Counted from the first letter of the stretch, positions 8,078-17,420 are shown. The stretch: 64,000 nucleotides of DNA from Lachnospiraceae bacterium (GCA_017469945.1 JAFUFI010000037.1:1-64000); one strand, 5' to 3'. Program-made: numbers and translations. The notes: generated by a model not told the origin, from the sequence alone.

Positions 8078-8154
8078 GGAGAAAGGATTTTCCGTTTGGT
8101 TTAAAATGCCTGCTCAGGCGTCACACATTTCATGGAAGAAAGGAGGTTGTGGCA

Positions 8155-9447
8155 ATGAGTGCTGTCAGAGATACTATTCTAAATAATTATCTTCAAACAT
8201 ATCAGCCAAGTATTACGCGATACGACTCTCACAAAAAGAGCGACTTGCGAAATACTTATAATTCCATTGTCAAATTAAATAAAGAATCTCCTTGGTATCT
8301 TCCTGTTACGAGTAAAGATGCTCAGGCTTTTGCTGTGGGTCTTAAAGAAAACGCACGTGAGCTTCGCGCGGATATCGCCGAACTGGGCGGTCTCGAAGAA
8401 GACGGTCTTATAAGCGGAAAGAGTGCTTACTCCTCTAACCCTTCAGTTGTAAATGCAGTATTCGTAGGCGATGAGAAAAACGCAGACTCCATCCCTTCCT
8501 TCGAAATTGAGGTTAAATCCATCGCCACATCTCAGGAGAACGTCGGAACCTACCTTCCGAATTCAGCGGTCGGTCTTTCAGAGGATACATACTCCTTTGA
8601 CGTGGGTATAAACGGTATGAGCTACGAGTTCCAGTTCTCTATTACCGAAGGCGAGACAAACCGTGATGTTCAGGAAAGGCTCGCAAGACTTATCAATAAT
8701 TCCGGAATCGGTCTTTCCGCCGAAGTAAGAACATCCGGCACAGATTCCTCGCTTTCCGTTTCTTCCGAAGCAACCGGAATTCCAAACGGCCGCGATGTGA
8801 TCTTCAAGATATCCGACGACCGTACAAGTAAGGCAAAAGGAGCCGTTGACTACTTTGGTCTCGACAATATAGAAACCTCTCCCTCCAATGCCCGCTTTGT
8901 AATAAACGGCGAAGAGCGAGAAACAGGTTCAAATCACTTTACCGTCGGCAAGACTTACGAGCTCACCTTAGGCGGCGTCAGCAAAGAGGGCGAGCCTACC
9001 ACGATCGGTCTTAAAACGGATACCGAAACCGTTACAGATAACGTATCAAAACTTATCGGCAGCTACAACAATTTCCTTAAAGCTGTCAGTACTTACACCA
9101 GCTCCCTCGCAAGAAGCAAGCAGCTTACCGGTGAAATTAAAGGAATCGGTTCCTACTACGGAAACATCCTCTCGAACGTCGGCATCGGAATAGACGAAGA
9201 CGGCGCTCTGTCGGTAGACGAAGATAAGCTTAAGGAATCCGCAAGACAATCCGGCGACTTATCCTCTACCTTCGCGGCTATCAAAGACTTCTCCAACGCG
9301 CTCCTTAGAAAGAGCAATCAGGTAGCCCTCGATCCTATGGAATATGTACAAAGGACCGTTGTAGCCTATAAAAACCCGGGTCACAACTTCGCAAGCCCGT
9401 ACACAACCAGTTCCTACTCTGGAATGATGTTCAATTTCTTCTGTTAA
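8155..9447 (+). CDS. FliD-like (hook-associated protein 2) protein
   Basis: A 430-residue protein resembling FliD, the flagellar filament cap. The middle has the FliD core pattern: IPSFEIEVKSIATSQENVG is the usual beta-strand plus ATAQ segment, ERLARLINNSGIGLSAEV is the typical N..N-G-V-A-E-V helix, and KTYELTLGGVS with VTDNVSKLIGSYNNFLKAV matches the FliD C-terminal domain. GIGIDEDGALSVDEDKL is the conserved GI..d.dG.LsvD stretch. The start and the last 40 residues are atypical and a clear long C-terminal coil is missing. AGGAGG lies eight bases before ATG 8155. No other flagellar gene is in the window, so this could be a relative with another surface role. Confidence 0.75.
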   Translation: MSAVRDTILNNYLQTYQPSITRYDSHKKSDLRNTYNSIVKLNKESPWYLPVTSKDAQAFAVGLKENARELRADIAELGGLEEDGLISGKSAYSSNPSVVNAVFVGDEKNADSIPSFEIEVKSIATSQENVGTYLPNSAVGLSEDTYSFDVGINGMSYEFQFSITEGETNRDVQERLARLINNSGIGLSAEVRTSGTDSSLSVSSEATGIPNGRDVIFKISDDRTSKAKGAVDYFGLDNIETSPSNARFVINGEERETGSNHFTVGKTYELTLGGVSKEGEPTTIGLKTDTETVTDNVSKLIGSYNNFLKAVSTYTSSLARSKQLTGEIKGIGSYYGNILSNVGIGIDEDGALSVDEDKLKESARQSGDLSSTFAAIKDFSNALLRKSNQVALDPMEYVQRTVVAYKNPGHNFASPYTTSSYSGMMFNFFC

Positions 9448-9448
9448 A

Positions 9449-9490
9449 AATCCCTCCCCGCCATTATTCACAGCAGAGAGGGATTCTTTT
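9449..9490. terminator. Bidirectional terminator between fliD-like and metK
   Basis: AATCCCTC (9449-9456) pairs perfectly with GAGGGATT (9478-9485), followed by CTTTTT on the plus strand and TTTTT on the minus strand. It separates two convergent genes. Confidence 0.85.
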
Positions 9491-9524
9491 TGTCTTTTTA
9501 TATTCCTAAAACCCTGTTTATTTC

Positions 9525-10706
9525 TTACAGATACTTCTTAAGGGTCTCAGCCTTGTCGGTCTTCTCCCAGGGAAGGTCTACGTCAGTTCTTCCGAAGTGG
9601 CCGTATGCGGCGGTAGCCTTGTAGATAGGTCTTCTAAGATCAAGCATCTTGATGATTCCTGCAGGTCTTAAGTCAAAGTTTTCTCTGACAACATCGACAA
9701 GCTTCTGATCGGAAATCTTACCGGTTCCGAAGGTGTCTACCATAACAGAGGTAGGCTGAGCTACGCCGATTGCGTATGAAAGTTGGATCTCGCACTTGTC
9801 GGCAAGTCCTGCAGCAACGATATTTTTAGCAACATATCTTGCTGCGTATGCAGCGGATCTGTCTACCTTAGTGCAGTCCTTACCGGAGAAAGCTCCGCCG
9901 CCGTGACGAGCATATCCACCGTAGGTGTCTACGATGATCTTACGTCCGGTAAGCCCGGCATCTCCGTGAGGTCCTCCGATAACAAATCTTCCGGTAGGAT
10001 TGATGAAAAACTTTGTATTGTCATCAACCATCTCCTTGGGGAGAATGGGAGCGAATACGTATTTCTTGATATCAGCATGAATCTGTTCCTGAGTAACGTC
10101 CTCGTCATGCTGAGTTGATAAAACAACCGCCTCAAGTCTTACAGGCTTGCCGGCCTCGTCATACTCAACAGAAACCTGAGTCTTTCCGTCGGGACGAAGA
10201 TACTTAAGTGTACCGTCCTTACGGACCTTGGTAAGCTGCAGCGCGAGTTTGTGTGCAAGAGAGATGGGATAAGGCATAAGCTCGGGAGTCTCGTTTGTAG
10301 CGTAACCGAACATCATACCCTGGTCTCCGGCTCCTGTATCAAGGTCATCCTTAAGGCTTCCTTCTTTAGCTTCAAGAGCTTTGTCTACGCCCATAGCGAT
10401 ATCAGCGGACTGTTCGTCGAGTGCAACAAGTACGGCACAGGTATTTCCGTCAAAGCCGTACTCGGATTTGGTGTATCCGATTTCTTTAACAGTTTCGCGT
10501 ACGATGCTCTGGATATCAACGTATGCGTTTGTGGTAAGCTCTCCTGTTACAAGCACAAATCCTGTACAGGCGGCTGTCTCGCATGCAACACGGCTCATGG
10601 GGTCCTGTTTCATGCAAGCGTCGAGAATCGCGTCGGAGATGGCATCGCAGACTTTGTCGGGATGTCCCTCTGTAACGGATTCTGATGTAAATAATCTTTT
10701 CTCCAT
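9525..10706 (-). CDS. metK: S-adenosylmethionine synthetase
   Basis: Forms S-adenosylmethionine from methionine and ATP. At 393 residues it has the usual length. Signature stretches are [19 protein letters not shown] at the N-terminus (ATP site), [15 protein letters not shown] (methionine/ATP loop), and [19 protein letters not shown] (phosphate-binding P-loop-like segment). The domain order is normal and nothing is missing. ATG 10706 follows AAGG by four bases; an ATG at 10733 would add residues foreign to the family. Expression is set by the SAM-I riboswitch and terminator in its 300-nt leader, so high SAM shuts the gene off. Confidence 0.97.
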   Translation of the reverse strand: MEKRLFTSESVTEGHPDKVCDAISDAILDACMKQDPMSRVACETAACTGFVLVTGELTTNAYVDIQSIVRETVKEIGYTKSEYGFDGNTCAVLVALDEQSADIAMGVDKALEAKEGSLKDDLDTGAGDQGMMFGYATNETPELMPYPISLAHKLALQLTKVRKDGTLKYLRPDGKTQVSVEYDEAGKPVRLEAVVLSTQHDEDVTQEQIHADIKKYVFAPILPKEMVDDNTKFFINPTGRFVIGGPHGDAGLTGRKIIVDTYGGYARHGGGAFSGKDCTKVDRSAAYAARYVAKNIVAAGLADKCEIQLSYAIGVAQPTSVMVDTFGTGKISDQKLVDVVRENFDLRPAGIIKMLDLRRPIYKATAAYGHFGRTDVDLPWEKTDKAETLKKYL

Positions 10707-10804
10707 ATTTCCTTCTTTCTGTGCCTTAGGCACCGGTGCATTATTATGTGTTCTCTGTCTTCCCTGTTAAACATCGGGATAAGTAGTGATTTGTTTTTTG
10801 GGGA

Positions 10805-10858
10805 ACAAAAAACGCTTCTTAATTTCAAAATTCAAATTTTATTTCGAAACAAGAAGCG
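10805..10858 (-). terminator. Riboswitch-controlled terminator in the metK leader
   Basis: Minus-strand CGCTTCTT (10858..10851) pairs with AAGAAGCG (10820..10813), followed by TTTTTTGTT. A further stem formed by the A/T-rich interior is possible. It lies about 20 bases after the SAM aptamer, so it is the expression platform. Between it and metK (10707-10804) I see only a short GTGCC/GGCAC hairpin. Confidence 0.85.
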
Positions 10859-10879
10859 GATTCCATATGATTTCAAATC

Positions 10880-10990
10880 CTCTTATTGATCGAATATTAA
10901 ACGAATGATTCGCTCAGGTTGGCACCTTCCGTATCGGGGTTGCCGTGGCTTCACAGGTCCTATGTACCTCCACCAGCTCTGAATAAGAGA
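10880..10990 (-). promoter_or_regulatory. SAM-I (S-box) riboswitch aptamer
   Basis: The minus strand shows the S-box core in order: helix P1 CTCTTATT (10989..10982), AGCTGGTGGAGG, GAAGCCACGGCAACC, GGAAGGTGCCAACCTG, GAGCGAA, and the closing P1 strand AATAAGAG (10887..10880). These are the conserved SAM-binding segments. With SAM bound, P1 forms and the downstream terminator stops transcription before metK. Confidence 0.95.
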
Positions 10991-11011
10991 ACACTATTAA
11001 CTTGTAATGAT

Positions 11012-11040
11012 AAATTACCACCTATACAGGCTTATGTCAA
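11012..11040 (-). promoter_or_regulatory. metK: Likely promoter of the riboswitch-metK transcript
   Basis: Minus strand TTGACA (11040..11035), 17 nt, then TAATTT (11017..11012) with an extended TGG in front. The expected start is about 15 bases before the aptamer. The -10 is weak but the extended TG compensates. Confidence 0.6.
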
Positions 11041-11048
11041 TCAAAGAT

Positions 11049-12341
11049 TTAAACCACTTTGATCTTGAACTTGCTGATATCCTTTTCGGACTCCACAAGT
11101 TCGATGTCTGCGCCAAGCTTTTTAAGCTTGATGTGGAAATCTTCGTAACCTCTCTGAATGTACTTGATCTCGTCAATCGTACTGAAGCCTTCGGCCGAAA
11201 TAGCTGCAAGTACCAAAGCGGCACCCGCTCTTAAATCGGGGGCGGAAATATCGGCTCCGGTATAGCCCTTTGTTCCGTCGATAATGGCGGTAGAGCTCTC
11301 AACCTTGATGCTTGCGCCCATTCTTATAAGCTCTTCAACATACTTGAATCTGTTTTCAAAGATGCTTTCGGTAACGATACTCGTTCCTTCCGCAAGTCCC
11401 AAAGCGACTGTAATCTGCGGCTGCATATCCGTAGGGAAACCGGGATAAGGAAGAGTCTTAACGTGGGTATGCTTAAGCTTTTTGGAGGCAACAACGCGAA
11501 CGCAGTCATCCTCCTCCATAACCTCGCAACCTATCTCCAGAAGCTTTGCGGAGATGGACTCAAGGTGCTTCGGGATAACGTTTTTAACCGTAACATCGCC
11601 ATGGGTAATAGCGGCACCAAACATAAAAGTACCGGCCTCTATCTGATCGGGGATGATCGTGTAATCGGTTCCGTGGAACTTACTTACGCCCTTTATACGG
11701 ATAACATCGGTTCCGGCTCCCTTGATGGAAGCTCCCATACTGTTAAGGAAGTTCGCCACGTCAACTACATGGGGCTCCTTAGCAGAGTTTTCGATTATAG
11801 TAGTACCCTCTGCCATAGAAGCGCTCATCATAACGTTAATAGTAGCACCGACGCTTACAAGGTCCATATAGATATGGTTTCCGGTAAGCTTTTCGCAATG
11901 GGTACGGATCATACCGTGGTCAAGATTGACCTCGGCTCCGAGGGCTTTAAACCCTTTAATATGCTGATCGATTCCTCTGCATCCGATGTCACATCCGCCG
12001 GGGAGAGTAACTTCAGCATTTTTATATTTTCCAAGTAAAGCTCCTATAAGATAATAGGACGCTCTGATCTTTCTAATATTTTCGTCATCGACTACAAGAC
12101 TATTGATATTAGCACCGTTAATAGTTACACTGTGCCTGCTGTCACGCTTTACCATAACGCCGATGGATTTCATTGCATCCAAAAGAACGTTGATATCTCT
12201 GACATCAGGAATATTATCAATATGGACAGTCTCATCAGTCATCACCGCCGCAGCAAGTATGGGGAGAGCCGCGTTTTTAGCTCCTCCGATCTCTACCTCG
12301 CCTACAAGCGGTGTGCCGCCTTTTATAGCATACTGCTCCAT
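11049..12341 (-). CDS. murA: UDP-N-acetylglucosamine 1-carboxyvinyltransferase
   Basis: Transfers enolpyruvate from PEP to UDP-GlcNAc, the first committed step of peptidoglycan synthesis and the target of fosfomycin. At 430 residues it has the full two-lobe length. The N-terminus carries the substrate site GGAKNAALPILAAA, and the active-site loop LPGGCDIGCRGIDQHI keeps the catalytic Cys that fosfomycin alkylates (the GGCxIGxR motif). The C-terminus has DLRAGAALVLAA. It has its own promoter and is divergent from plsC. Its stop lies only a few bases beyond the metK-leader promoter. Firmicutes often carry two copies; which paralogue this is cannot be told. Confidence 0.97.
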   Translation of the reverse strand: MEQYAIKGGTPLVGEVEIGGAKNAALPILAAAVMTDETVHIDNIPDVRDINVLLDAMKSIGVMVKRDSRHSVTINGANINSLVVDDENIRKIRASYYLIGALLGKYKNAEVTLPGGCDIGCRGIDQHIKGFKALGAEVNLDHGMIRTHCEKLTGNHIYMDLVSVGATINVMMSASMAEGTTIIENSAKEPHVVDVANFLNSMGASIKGAGTDVIRIKGVSKFHGTDYTIIPDQIEAGTFMFGAAITHGDVTVKNVIPKHLESISAKLLEIGCEVMEEDDCVRVVASKKLKHTHVKTLPYPGFPTDMQPQITVALGLAEGTSIVTESIFENRFKYVEELIRMGASIKVESSTAIIDGTKGYTGADISAPDLRAGAALVLAAISAEGFSTIDEIKYIQRGYEDFHIKLKKLGADIELVESEKDISKFKIKVV

Positions 12342-12417
12342 GACACACCTCTGTAAGTAACACTTTTATTAAAAAAAGGCTACAAATATTAAGCGCGCAG
12401 TACACGCACTTACTAAA

Positions 12418-12446
12418 TTTATATCACATTTTCTCATTTTTGTAAA
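12418..12446 (-). promoter_or_regulatory. murA: Sigma-A promoter of murA
   Basis: Minus strand TTTACA (12446..12441), 17 nt, TATAAA (12423..12418). The murA start codon follows about 75 bases downstream. Confidence 0.65.
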
Positions 12447-12468
12447 CATAAGCTCTACCTCATATAGT

Positions 12469-12497
12469 TTGTACCTCTATATCAAAAATGTTATACT
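12469..12497 (+). promoter_or_regulatory. plsC: Sigma-A promoter of plsC
   Basis: TTGTAC (12469-12474), 17 nt, TATACT (12492-12497), 45 bases before the plsC ATG. It is divergent from the murA promoter. Confidence 0.65.
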
Positions 12498-12542
12498 ATG
12501 TAAAGGTTTAAGCCTAAATATAACTCACGAAAGGCAGACAGC

Positions 12543-13304
12543 ATGATACGTCTCATCCTAGTAAGCATTTTTCTTATTCTTTTCCTTGTTTTGTCACTTC
12601 CGGCGATGCTCGTTACCTGGATCATCGGAAAAATAAACAAACCCGCAGGAGACAGGGCTTCCCTTTGGATCGTAAACAAGATCGGATTCCGCTCAGTGCA
12701 GTTCCTCGCCGGCGTAAAGACCAAAGTCATCGGTCACGACCGCATCCCCGACGAACCCGTTCTTTATATTTGTAACCACAGAGGCTTTTTCGATACCATA
12801 ACCTCGTATCAGCTCGTTAAGAACCCCACCGGATACGTTGCGAAAAAAGAAATTCTTTACGCTCCTCTTCTTAACATATGGATGCTTCTTTTAAACTGCC
12901 AGTTCCTTGATCGAAAGAAGCCCCGCTCGGGTATGGATATGCTTCTTAAATCAATCGAACTTATCAAAAAAGGTATCAGCGTATGCATCTTCCCCGAAGG
13001 AACAAGAAACCGTGACGCCGAAAGCGATGAGCTTCTTCCCTTCCACGCAGGCTCCTTCAAGATTGCTACCAAAACAGGCTGTCCCATCGTTCCCGTTACT
13101 CTTATTAACGCAGGAAAGGTTTGGGAGGACCACTTCCCCTGGATGCACGGTAAGAACATGGTCATCGAGTACGGCGAGCCTATTTACACCAAAGACCTTT
13201 CAAAAGAAGAATTAAAAAATGTCTCTGAAATTACCAGAGACATCATTCAAAAAACATATATTAAGAATAAAGCTGAATATGCTGATTTCTTAAACGCAAG
13301 ATAG
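12543..13304 (+). CDS. plsC: 1-acyl-sn-glycerol-3-phosphate acyltransferase
   Basis: Acylates lysophosphatidic acid to phosphatidic acid at the inner membrane face. The 253 residues start with a membrane helix (LILVSIFLILFLVLSLPAML). The catalytic block I is NHRGFFD (His-x4-Asp, residues about 79-85) and block III is FPEGTRNR, both characteristic of PlsC. The C-terminus is soluble. The gene has its own promoter and meets murF tail to tail with one base between the stop codons. A second PlsC-like gene at 45283-45978 sits in the glycerol operon, so the two may differ in acyl donor or substrate. Confidence 0.92.
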   Translation: MIRLILVSIFLILFLVLSLPAMLVTWIIGKINKPAGDRASLWIVNKIGFRSVQFLAGVKTKVIGHDRIPDEPVLYICNHRGFFDTITSYQLVKNPTGYVAKKEILYAPLLNIWMLLLNCQFLDRKKPRSGMDMLLKSIELIKKGISVCIFPEGTRNRDAESDELLPFHAGSFKIATKTGCPIVPVTLINAGKVWEDHFPWMHGKNMVIEYGEPIYTKDLSKEELKNVSEITRDIIQKTYIKNKAEYADFLNAR

Positions 13305-13305
13305 T

Positions 13306-14811
13306 TTAAAAAATCTCTTTAAAGACTTTCACTATCTCCTCAAAATGCATTCCGTGGGAAGCCTTTACAAGTACTGCGCTTCCTGCGGGGATCAGTTCCC
13401 GCTTGTTTACATCTTCCTTAAGAGCTTCAATAAATTTATCCCTCGTCTCAAAGTATCCGATGTAGTCGGTACCGCCGGGCTCTCCGGCTTTTCTTAATTC
13501 CTCAAAAGCCTCTCTTGCGCCTTCCCGCATACTCTCAGATAAAGCGCCGATACAGTAAACCTTCTCAACGCCTTTTCTAACAGCGTACTCTCCGACTTCC
13601 TTGTGGAAGTTCTTTTCGTTTGAGCCAAGTTCAAACATATCTCCAAGAATTGCTACCTTTACGCCCTCCGCGAGGCCAAGAAGATCGATGGATGATTTCA
13701 TGGAAACAGGGTTTGCATTGTAGCAATCGTCAATAAGAGTAACATCACCAATGGTTACAATATTGTTTCTTCCGGCGATTGCTCCCATGCTCTCAATTCC
13801 GGCTTTTATCTCTGCGGGAGTAAGTCCAAGTAAAAGCGCAACACTTGATGCAGCTGCCGCATTGATAACCATATGATATCCGGGAAGAGGGACGCGTACG
13901 CCTATTATCTCGCTGCGTACGCTTACGTTTTCTCCTGTATTAACCGTCCTTCCTTCGAAGTTAAGTACAAGCTTTGCCTGGGTTCCGAGAAGGCCTTTCC
14001 CTTCAGTTTCTTGTATCCTAGTCATAAGAGCCTTGGGCGAACCGTTCTCCCCAAAGAAAAGAGGCTCCTTGTCGTTAACAGTGCCAACGGTTATAAGCTT
14101 GTCATCTCCGCCAAAGAGGACCGCTCTTCCTTCTTTGCTAAGGCACTTAAAGATCTCTGTCTTAGCCTTAAGGATTCCGTCACGAGTCTTAAGATTTTCA
14201 AGATGGCACTGACCGATGTTTGTAATAACGGCGATGTCGGGCTTAACCATCTCCGTAAGCCTTGTCATCTCGCCGAAATCGCTGATTCCCATTTCGATGA
14301 CGGCAGCCTCATGCTCTTCTCTTATCTTTAAAAGAGTAAGCGGAACTCCGATTTCGTTATTATAGTTTCCTTCGGTCTTTAAGACATTATACTTTTCGGC
14401 AAGTACGCCTGCGATAAATTCCTTTGTACTTGTCTTTCCGACGCTTCCCGTAATTCCCACAAAAGGAATGGAGAGCTTATTTCTGTAGCAGGCAGCAATC
14501 TGTTTTAAAGCGGTCAAAGAATCCTTTACAACTATATAGCTTCCCCAGTTCTCGGGATTTGTTCCGAAGACAAGCTTAACCTGCTCCGGGTCCATCTCGC
14601 ATATTACAAGGCTGACGCCTTTTTCAAAAACCTGTCCGATGAAGGAATGGCCGTCTACTCTTTCACCCTTTTGAGCAATAAATACTCCGCCCGGGGTAAC
14701 AAGCCTCGAGTCAAGTACAACGCTTGTAAGGTCAGCGTTTACATCGGCGCCTTTTGCTATATGTGCCTCTCCCCCAAGTGCTTTTACTATATCATCAATA
14801 GAAAGTTTCAT
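13306..14811 (-). CDS. murF: UDP-MurNAc-tripeptide--D-Ala-D-Ala ligase
   Basis: Joins D-Ala-D-Ala to UDP-MurNAc-tripeptide, completing the peptidoglycan precursor pentapeptide. At 501 residues it has the three-domain Mur-ligase layout: a substrate domain to about residue 105, the ATP-binding centre with P-loop GITGSVGKTSTKE and the carbamate/Mg region EMGISDFGEM, then the C-terminal domain with IDDCYNANPVSM, typical of MurF. It lies 57 bases after ddl, which makes its substrate D-Ala-D-Ala, so the two form a natural operon. A six-base hairpin (GTCGCA/TGCGAC) lies between them. Confidence 0.96.
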   Translation of the reverse strand: MKLSIDDIVKALGGEAHIAKGADVNADLTSVVLDSRLVTPGGVFIAQKGERVDGHSFIGQVFEKGVSLVICEMDPEQVKLVFGTNPENWGSYIVVKDSLTALKQIAACYRNKLSIPFVGITGSVGKTSTKEFIAGVLAEKYNVLKTEGNYNNEIGVPLTLLKIREEHEAAVIEMGISDFGEMTRLTEMVKPDIAVITNIGQCHLENLKTRDGILKAKTEIFKCLSKEGRAVLFGGDDKLITVGTVNDKEPLFFGENGSPKALMTRIQETEGKGLLGTQAKLVLNFEGRTVNTGENVSVRSEIIGVRVPLPGYHMVINAAAASSVALLLGLTPAEIKAGIESMGAIAGRNNIVTIGDVTLIDDCYNANPVSMKSSIDLLGLAEGVKVAILGDMFELGSNEKNFHKEVGEYAVRKGVEKVYCIGALSESMREGAREAFEELRKAGEPGGTDYIGYFETRDKFIEALKEDVNKRELIPAGSAVLVKASHGMHFEEIVKVFKEIF

Positions 14812-14868
14812 AACTGAATAATATATCCTTTGGTTATCGTCGCATATTTTCAGGCTGCGACTATTTAC

Positions 14869-15948
14869 TTACAATGCAAGTTTAATAAGCTTCTCACAGA
14901 GGTCTTCATAGCTGATTCCTACCGCAGCTGCCTCCTGAGGAAGAAGCGAGGTGGGAGTCATTCCGGGAAGAGTATTGCACTCAAGGCAATAGAACTCTCC
15001 GCTTTCGCTAAGCATAAAGTCCATACGGGCGTAGCTCTTGTATCTTAAAGCGGCGAAAGCCCTCTCTGCCATTTTCTGAACAGTCTCAGTCTGCTCCGCG
15101 GTGAGTTCTGCGGGACAGGTCTCAACCGTGCTTCCTGCCTGATACTTATTCTTGTAATCGTAGAAGCCCTGCTTCGGCGCAATTTCGATAACAGGAAGTG
15201 CCTTTCCTTCGATAACACCTACCGCAAACTCGCGGCCCTTTATGTACTGCTCTACGATTGCCTTGGTATCATACTTAAACGCTTCATCGCAGGCTTTGTC
15301 AAATTCCGATCTGTCGTTTGCGATTGAAACACCTACGGAAGAACCACCGTTGGTTGCCTTAACAATGCAGGGGTAAACTATATCGGCTTCAGTTCCGTTC
15401 TCCGCAACGTACCTATCGTAAACATCCCCTGAAACGCAGGCGCATGCGGGAACATTATCCTTTTTATAGATAACGATTCCCTTAGGTGTGTTAACACCCC
15501 AGGCCTTAAAGAGGTCCTTTGTGATGGCTTTATCCATCGCCATTGCCGCGCTGGTAAAATCGGTTCCGGTGTACTTGATTCCCATAAGTTCAAAGGTGGA
15601 CTGAACCTTTCCGTCCTCGCCGCCGATTCCGTGAAGAGCCATAAATACAACATCTGCCTCCTGGCAAAGCTTTATGACATTGGGTCCGAAGAAATTCCTG
15701 TCTCCGTCGGGTCTCATTGCCTTTACAGCCGAAATATCGGGATTGATCTCGCTGATTCCCTTAACCTGCGCTGCCCAATCCTTATCCTTCTCAAAAATAC
15801 CCGTAACATCTCCCTCGATTCCAAGGTAAACGTCAAGCATAATGACATCATGCCCTTTTTTCTTTAAAGCCTTATAAACCATGCTTCCCGAAATAAGGGA
15901 TACATCTCTCTCTGTGCTTATTCCGCCACATAAAACTACAATCTTCAT
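14869..15948 (-). CDS. ddl: D-alanine--D-alanine ligase
   Basis: ATP-grasp enzyme that makes the D-Ala-D-Ala dipeptide of peptidoglycan, target of cycloserine. The 359 residues show the normal order: VVLCGGISTERDVSLISG at the N-terminus, HGIGGEDGKVQSTFELMGIKYTG (substrate site), the ATP-grasp lysine segment PCIVKATNGGSSVGVS, EQYIKGREFAVGV, and the Mg-binding end YCLECNTLPGMTPTSLLPQEA. GAAGGA lies six bases before ATG. It is the first gene of the ddl-murF pair and follows the GH9-like lipoprotein gene by 33 bases, so that gene may be co-transcribed. Confidence 0.96.
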   Translation of the reverse strand: MKIVVLCGGISTERDVSLISGSMVYKALKKKGHDVIMLDVYLGIEGDVTGIFEKDKDWAAQVKGISEINPDISAVKAMRPDGDRNFFGPNVIKLCQEADVVFMALHGIGGEDGKVQSTFELMGIKYTGTDFTSAAMAMDKAITKDLFKAWGVNTPKGIVIYKKDNVPACACVSGDVYDRYVAENGTEADIVYPCIVKATNGGSSVGVSIANDRSEFDKACDEAFKYDTKAIVEQYIKGREFAVGVIEGKALPVIEIAPKQGFYDYKNKYQAGSTVETCPAELTAEQTETVQKMAERAFAALRYKSYARMDFMLSESGEFYCLECNTLPGMTPTSLLPQEAAAVGISYEDLCEKLIKLAL

Positions 15949-15981
15949 TTCAATCCTTCTTTCAATCGCTTATTATTTATA

Positions 15982-17376
15982 CTACCAGGAATAATTCCAT
16001 ATAACGGGAGCTGAAGGGTCCAGCTTCCCATTGTTTTCAAGCCATGCCAGCCAGGCATATATCGCCACGGCATCGGTGGGGCTTTTTTCTTCAAAATCCA
16101 GGCTTACCGCTCCGGTATTTCTTCCCGAAAGATAATGCACAATATTGAGTATCTGCTCATTGTACTCATATCCGTCAAGAATATAGTTCATGGCCGCAAA
16201 TTGCTGCGCATACTTAAGAAGCTGATCACCGTCTTCATTCGGATCTCCGGAAACAGATATCAGCTTTTTATTGTCATTTAAGTCCCTGCATCTGAAAAGA
16301 AGATTCTCCATCATTTTATCGCAAAGAGCTCTGTCGACTCCGCTTCTTATCGTCATATAGCCCATAGCTCCGTAAAGGATATATCCCGAATCGTACAGGT
16401 CATCATCCGAAGTCAGATACTCCCCCATATTAAGGATTTCTTTCGCGTAGGAGGCAGCACCCGAAGTACGATACAATTCCTCAATCGCCAAAAAGCGGGC
16501 TTTTTTCTTCTCATCATTCTCGGTAGCCGATTCCGATGCGGTTTCCTTATAAAGCGCCGAAGCCTTTTGAATACATTCCGTAGCAAGCTTTTCATCAACC
16601 GACTTGTAATTGTATCCAAATTTAGATAAAAGCGCTATGGAAAGATACTTTTGCGTCCCTTCTAACTCGTCCAAATTGCTTAAAGAGATCCACTTTCCCA
16701 CAGCATCAAGCACATCCGGCACATCAGCCTTTTCCGCGTAAAGGACTTCTTTATACCTCTCAAAAGAGTAAAGAACGGAATACACTTCCCAGACATCCGC
16801 ATTCCCGACCTGAATCTTTTCGCACTCATTTTTTATAAGATTCCAGTAAATATCACGGTAAAAGGTGTCGCTTACATCAAAAGAAAAAGAATTGCCTATC
16901 TCTCCTCCGTTGATATAATAGGTTCCCTCCGGAACCTCTTCCTCGATACTCAGCCTTGCAAAAAACTTTCCCTCATCTTTTTTAAGGATTGCTTCTCCCC
17001 TGTTACACTTTAAAACTTCATTTCCTTCCGGATCTTCAAGAGCATATTCCTCCGGCAGCTTTCCGGAATACACAAAGGCTGTAACGATTTCATTGCTGCT
17101 GTATCCCTTCCGGTCCACAAGGATTCCGGGGGTCATCTTGGGCACTTCATAATCCAGCACCGCCTCATTTTCCATCGAATAGGTTTCGCTCCCCCCAAGC
17201 TGCCACTGGCTCTGGATCAGGTTTTCACCCGCATCAAAAGACCCGCAGCCGCCGGTTGCGAGGCCTCCGAGAACCGTTACGGCAAAGGTAAAAAGAGCGG
17301 CAGGTTTTATTTTATTTTTCTTATTTTTATTATTATTCTTCTTTTTTGTATTATTTTTCAAAAATCTCTCAAACAT
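15982..17376 (-). CDS. GH9-like lipoprotein without visible catalytic residues
   Basis: A 464-residue exported protein. After a Lys/Asn-rich start comes a hydrophobic segment ending LGGLATGGCG, read as a lipoprotein signal with Cys44. Residues about 78-175 resemble the N-terminal Ig-like domain of family 9 glycosidases (ILVDRKGYSSNEIVTAFVY, then YALEDPEGNEVL). The rest is helical, with an end like the GH9 helical barrel (QFAAMNYILDGYEYN, then HYLSGRNTGAVSLDFE, recalling the GH9 YILGRNP..SYVTG). The GH9 nucleophile motif (DAGD-like) is not visible. Likely a wall-associated non-enzymatic relative. Placed before ddl-murF. The start codon directly abuts a hairpin. Confidence 0.55.
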   Translation of the reverse strand: MFERFLKNNTKKKNNNKNKKNKIKPAALFTFAVTVLGGLATGGCGSFDAGENLIQSQWQLGGSETYSMENEAVLDYEVPKMTPGILVDRKGYSSNEIVTAFVYSGKLPEEYALEDPEGNEVLKCNRGEAILKKDEGKFFARLSIEEEVPEGTYYINGGEIGNSFSFDVSDTFYRDIYWNLIKNECEKIQVGNADVWEVYSVLYSFERYKEVLYAEKADVPDVLDAVGKWISLSNLDELEGTQKYLSIALLSKFGYNYKSVDEKLATECIQKASALYKETASESATENDEKKKARFLAIEELYRTSGAASYAKEILNMGEYLTSDDDLYDSGYILYGAMGYMTIRSGVDRALCDKMMENLLFRCRDLNDNKKLISVSGDPNEDGDQLLKYAQQFAAMNYILDGYEYNEQILNIVHYLSGRNTGAVSLDFEEKSPTDAVAIYAWLAWLENNGKLDPSAPVIWNYSW

Positions 17377-17420
17377 AAAAAATCATCCCTGTATGGAATT
17401 TTGTCCATACAGGGATGATT
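17377..17420 (-). terminator. Perfect 17-bp hairpin ending the upstream gene and abutting the next start codon
   Basis: Arms 17381-17397 and 17404-17420 are perfectly complementary around a 6-nt loop, and on the minus strand the stem is followed by six T and then the ATG at 17376. It is a strong terminator for the gene ending at 17470. The only Shine-Dalgarno-like word for the next gene (AGGGATGA) lies inside its 3' arm. Confidence 0.85.

Noticed and set aside
8046..8154. c-di-GMP riboswitch in the FliD-like leader
   Set aside because: The GEMM core words are missing; only a simple inverted repeat is seen.
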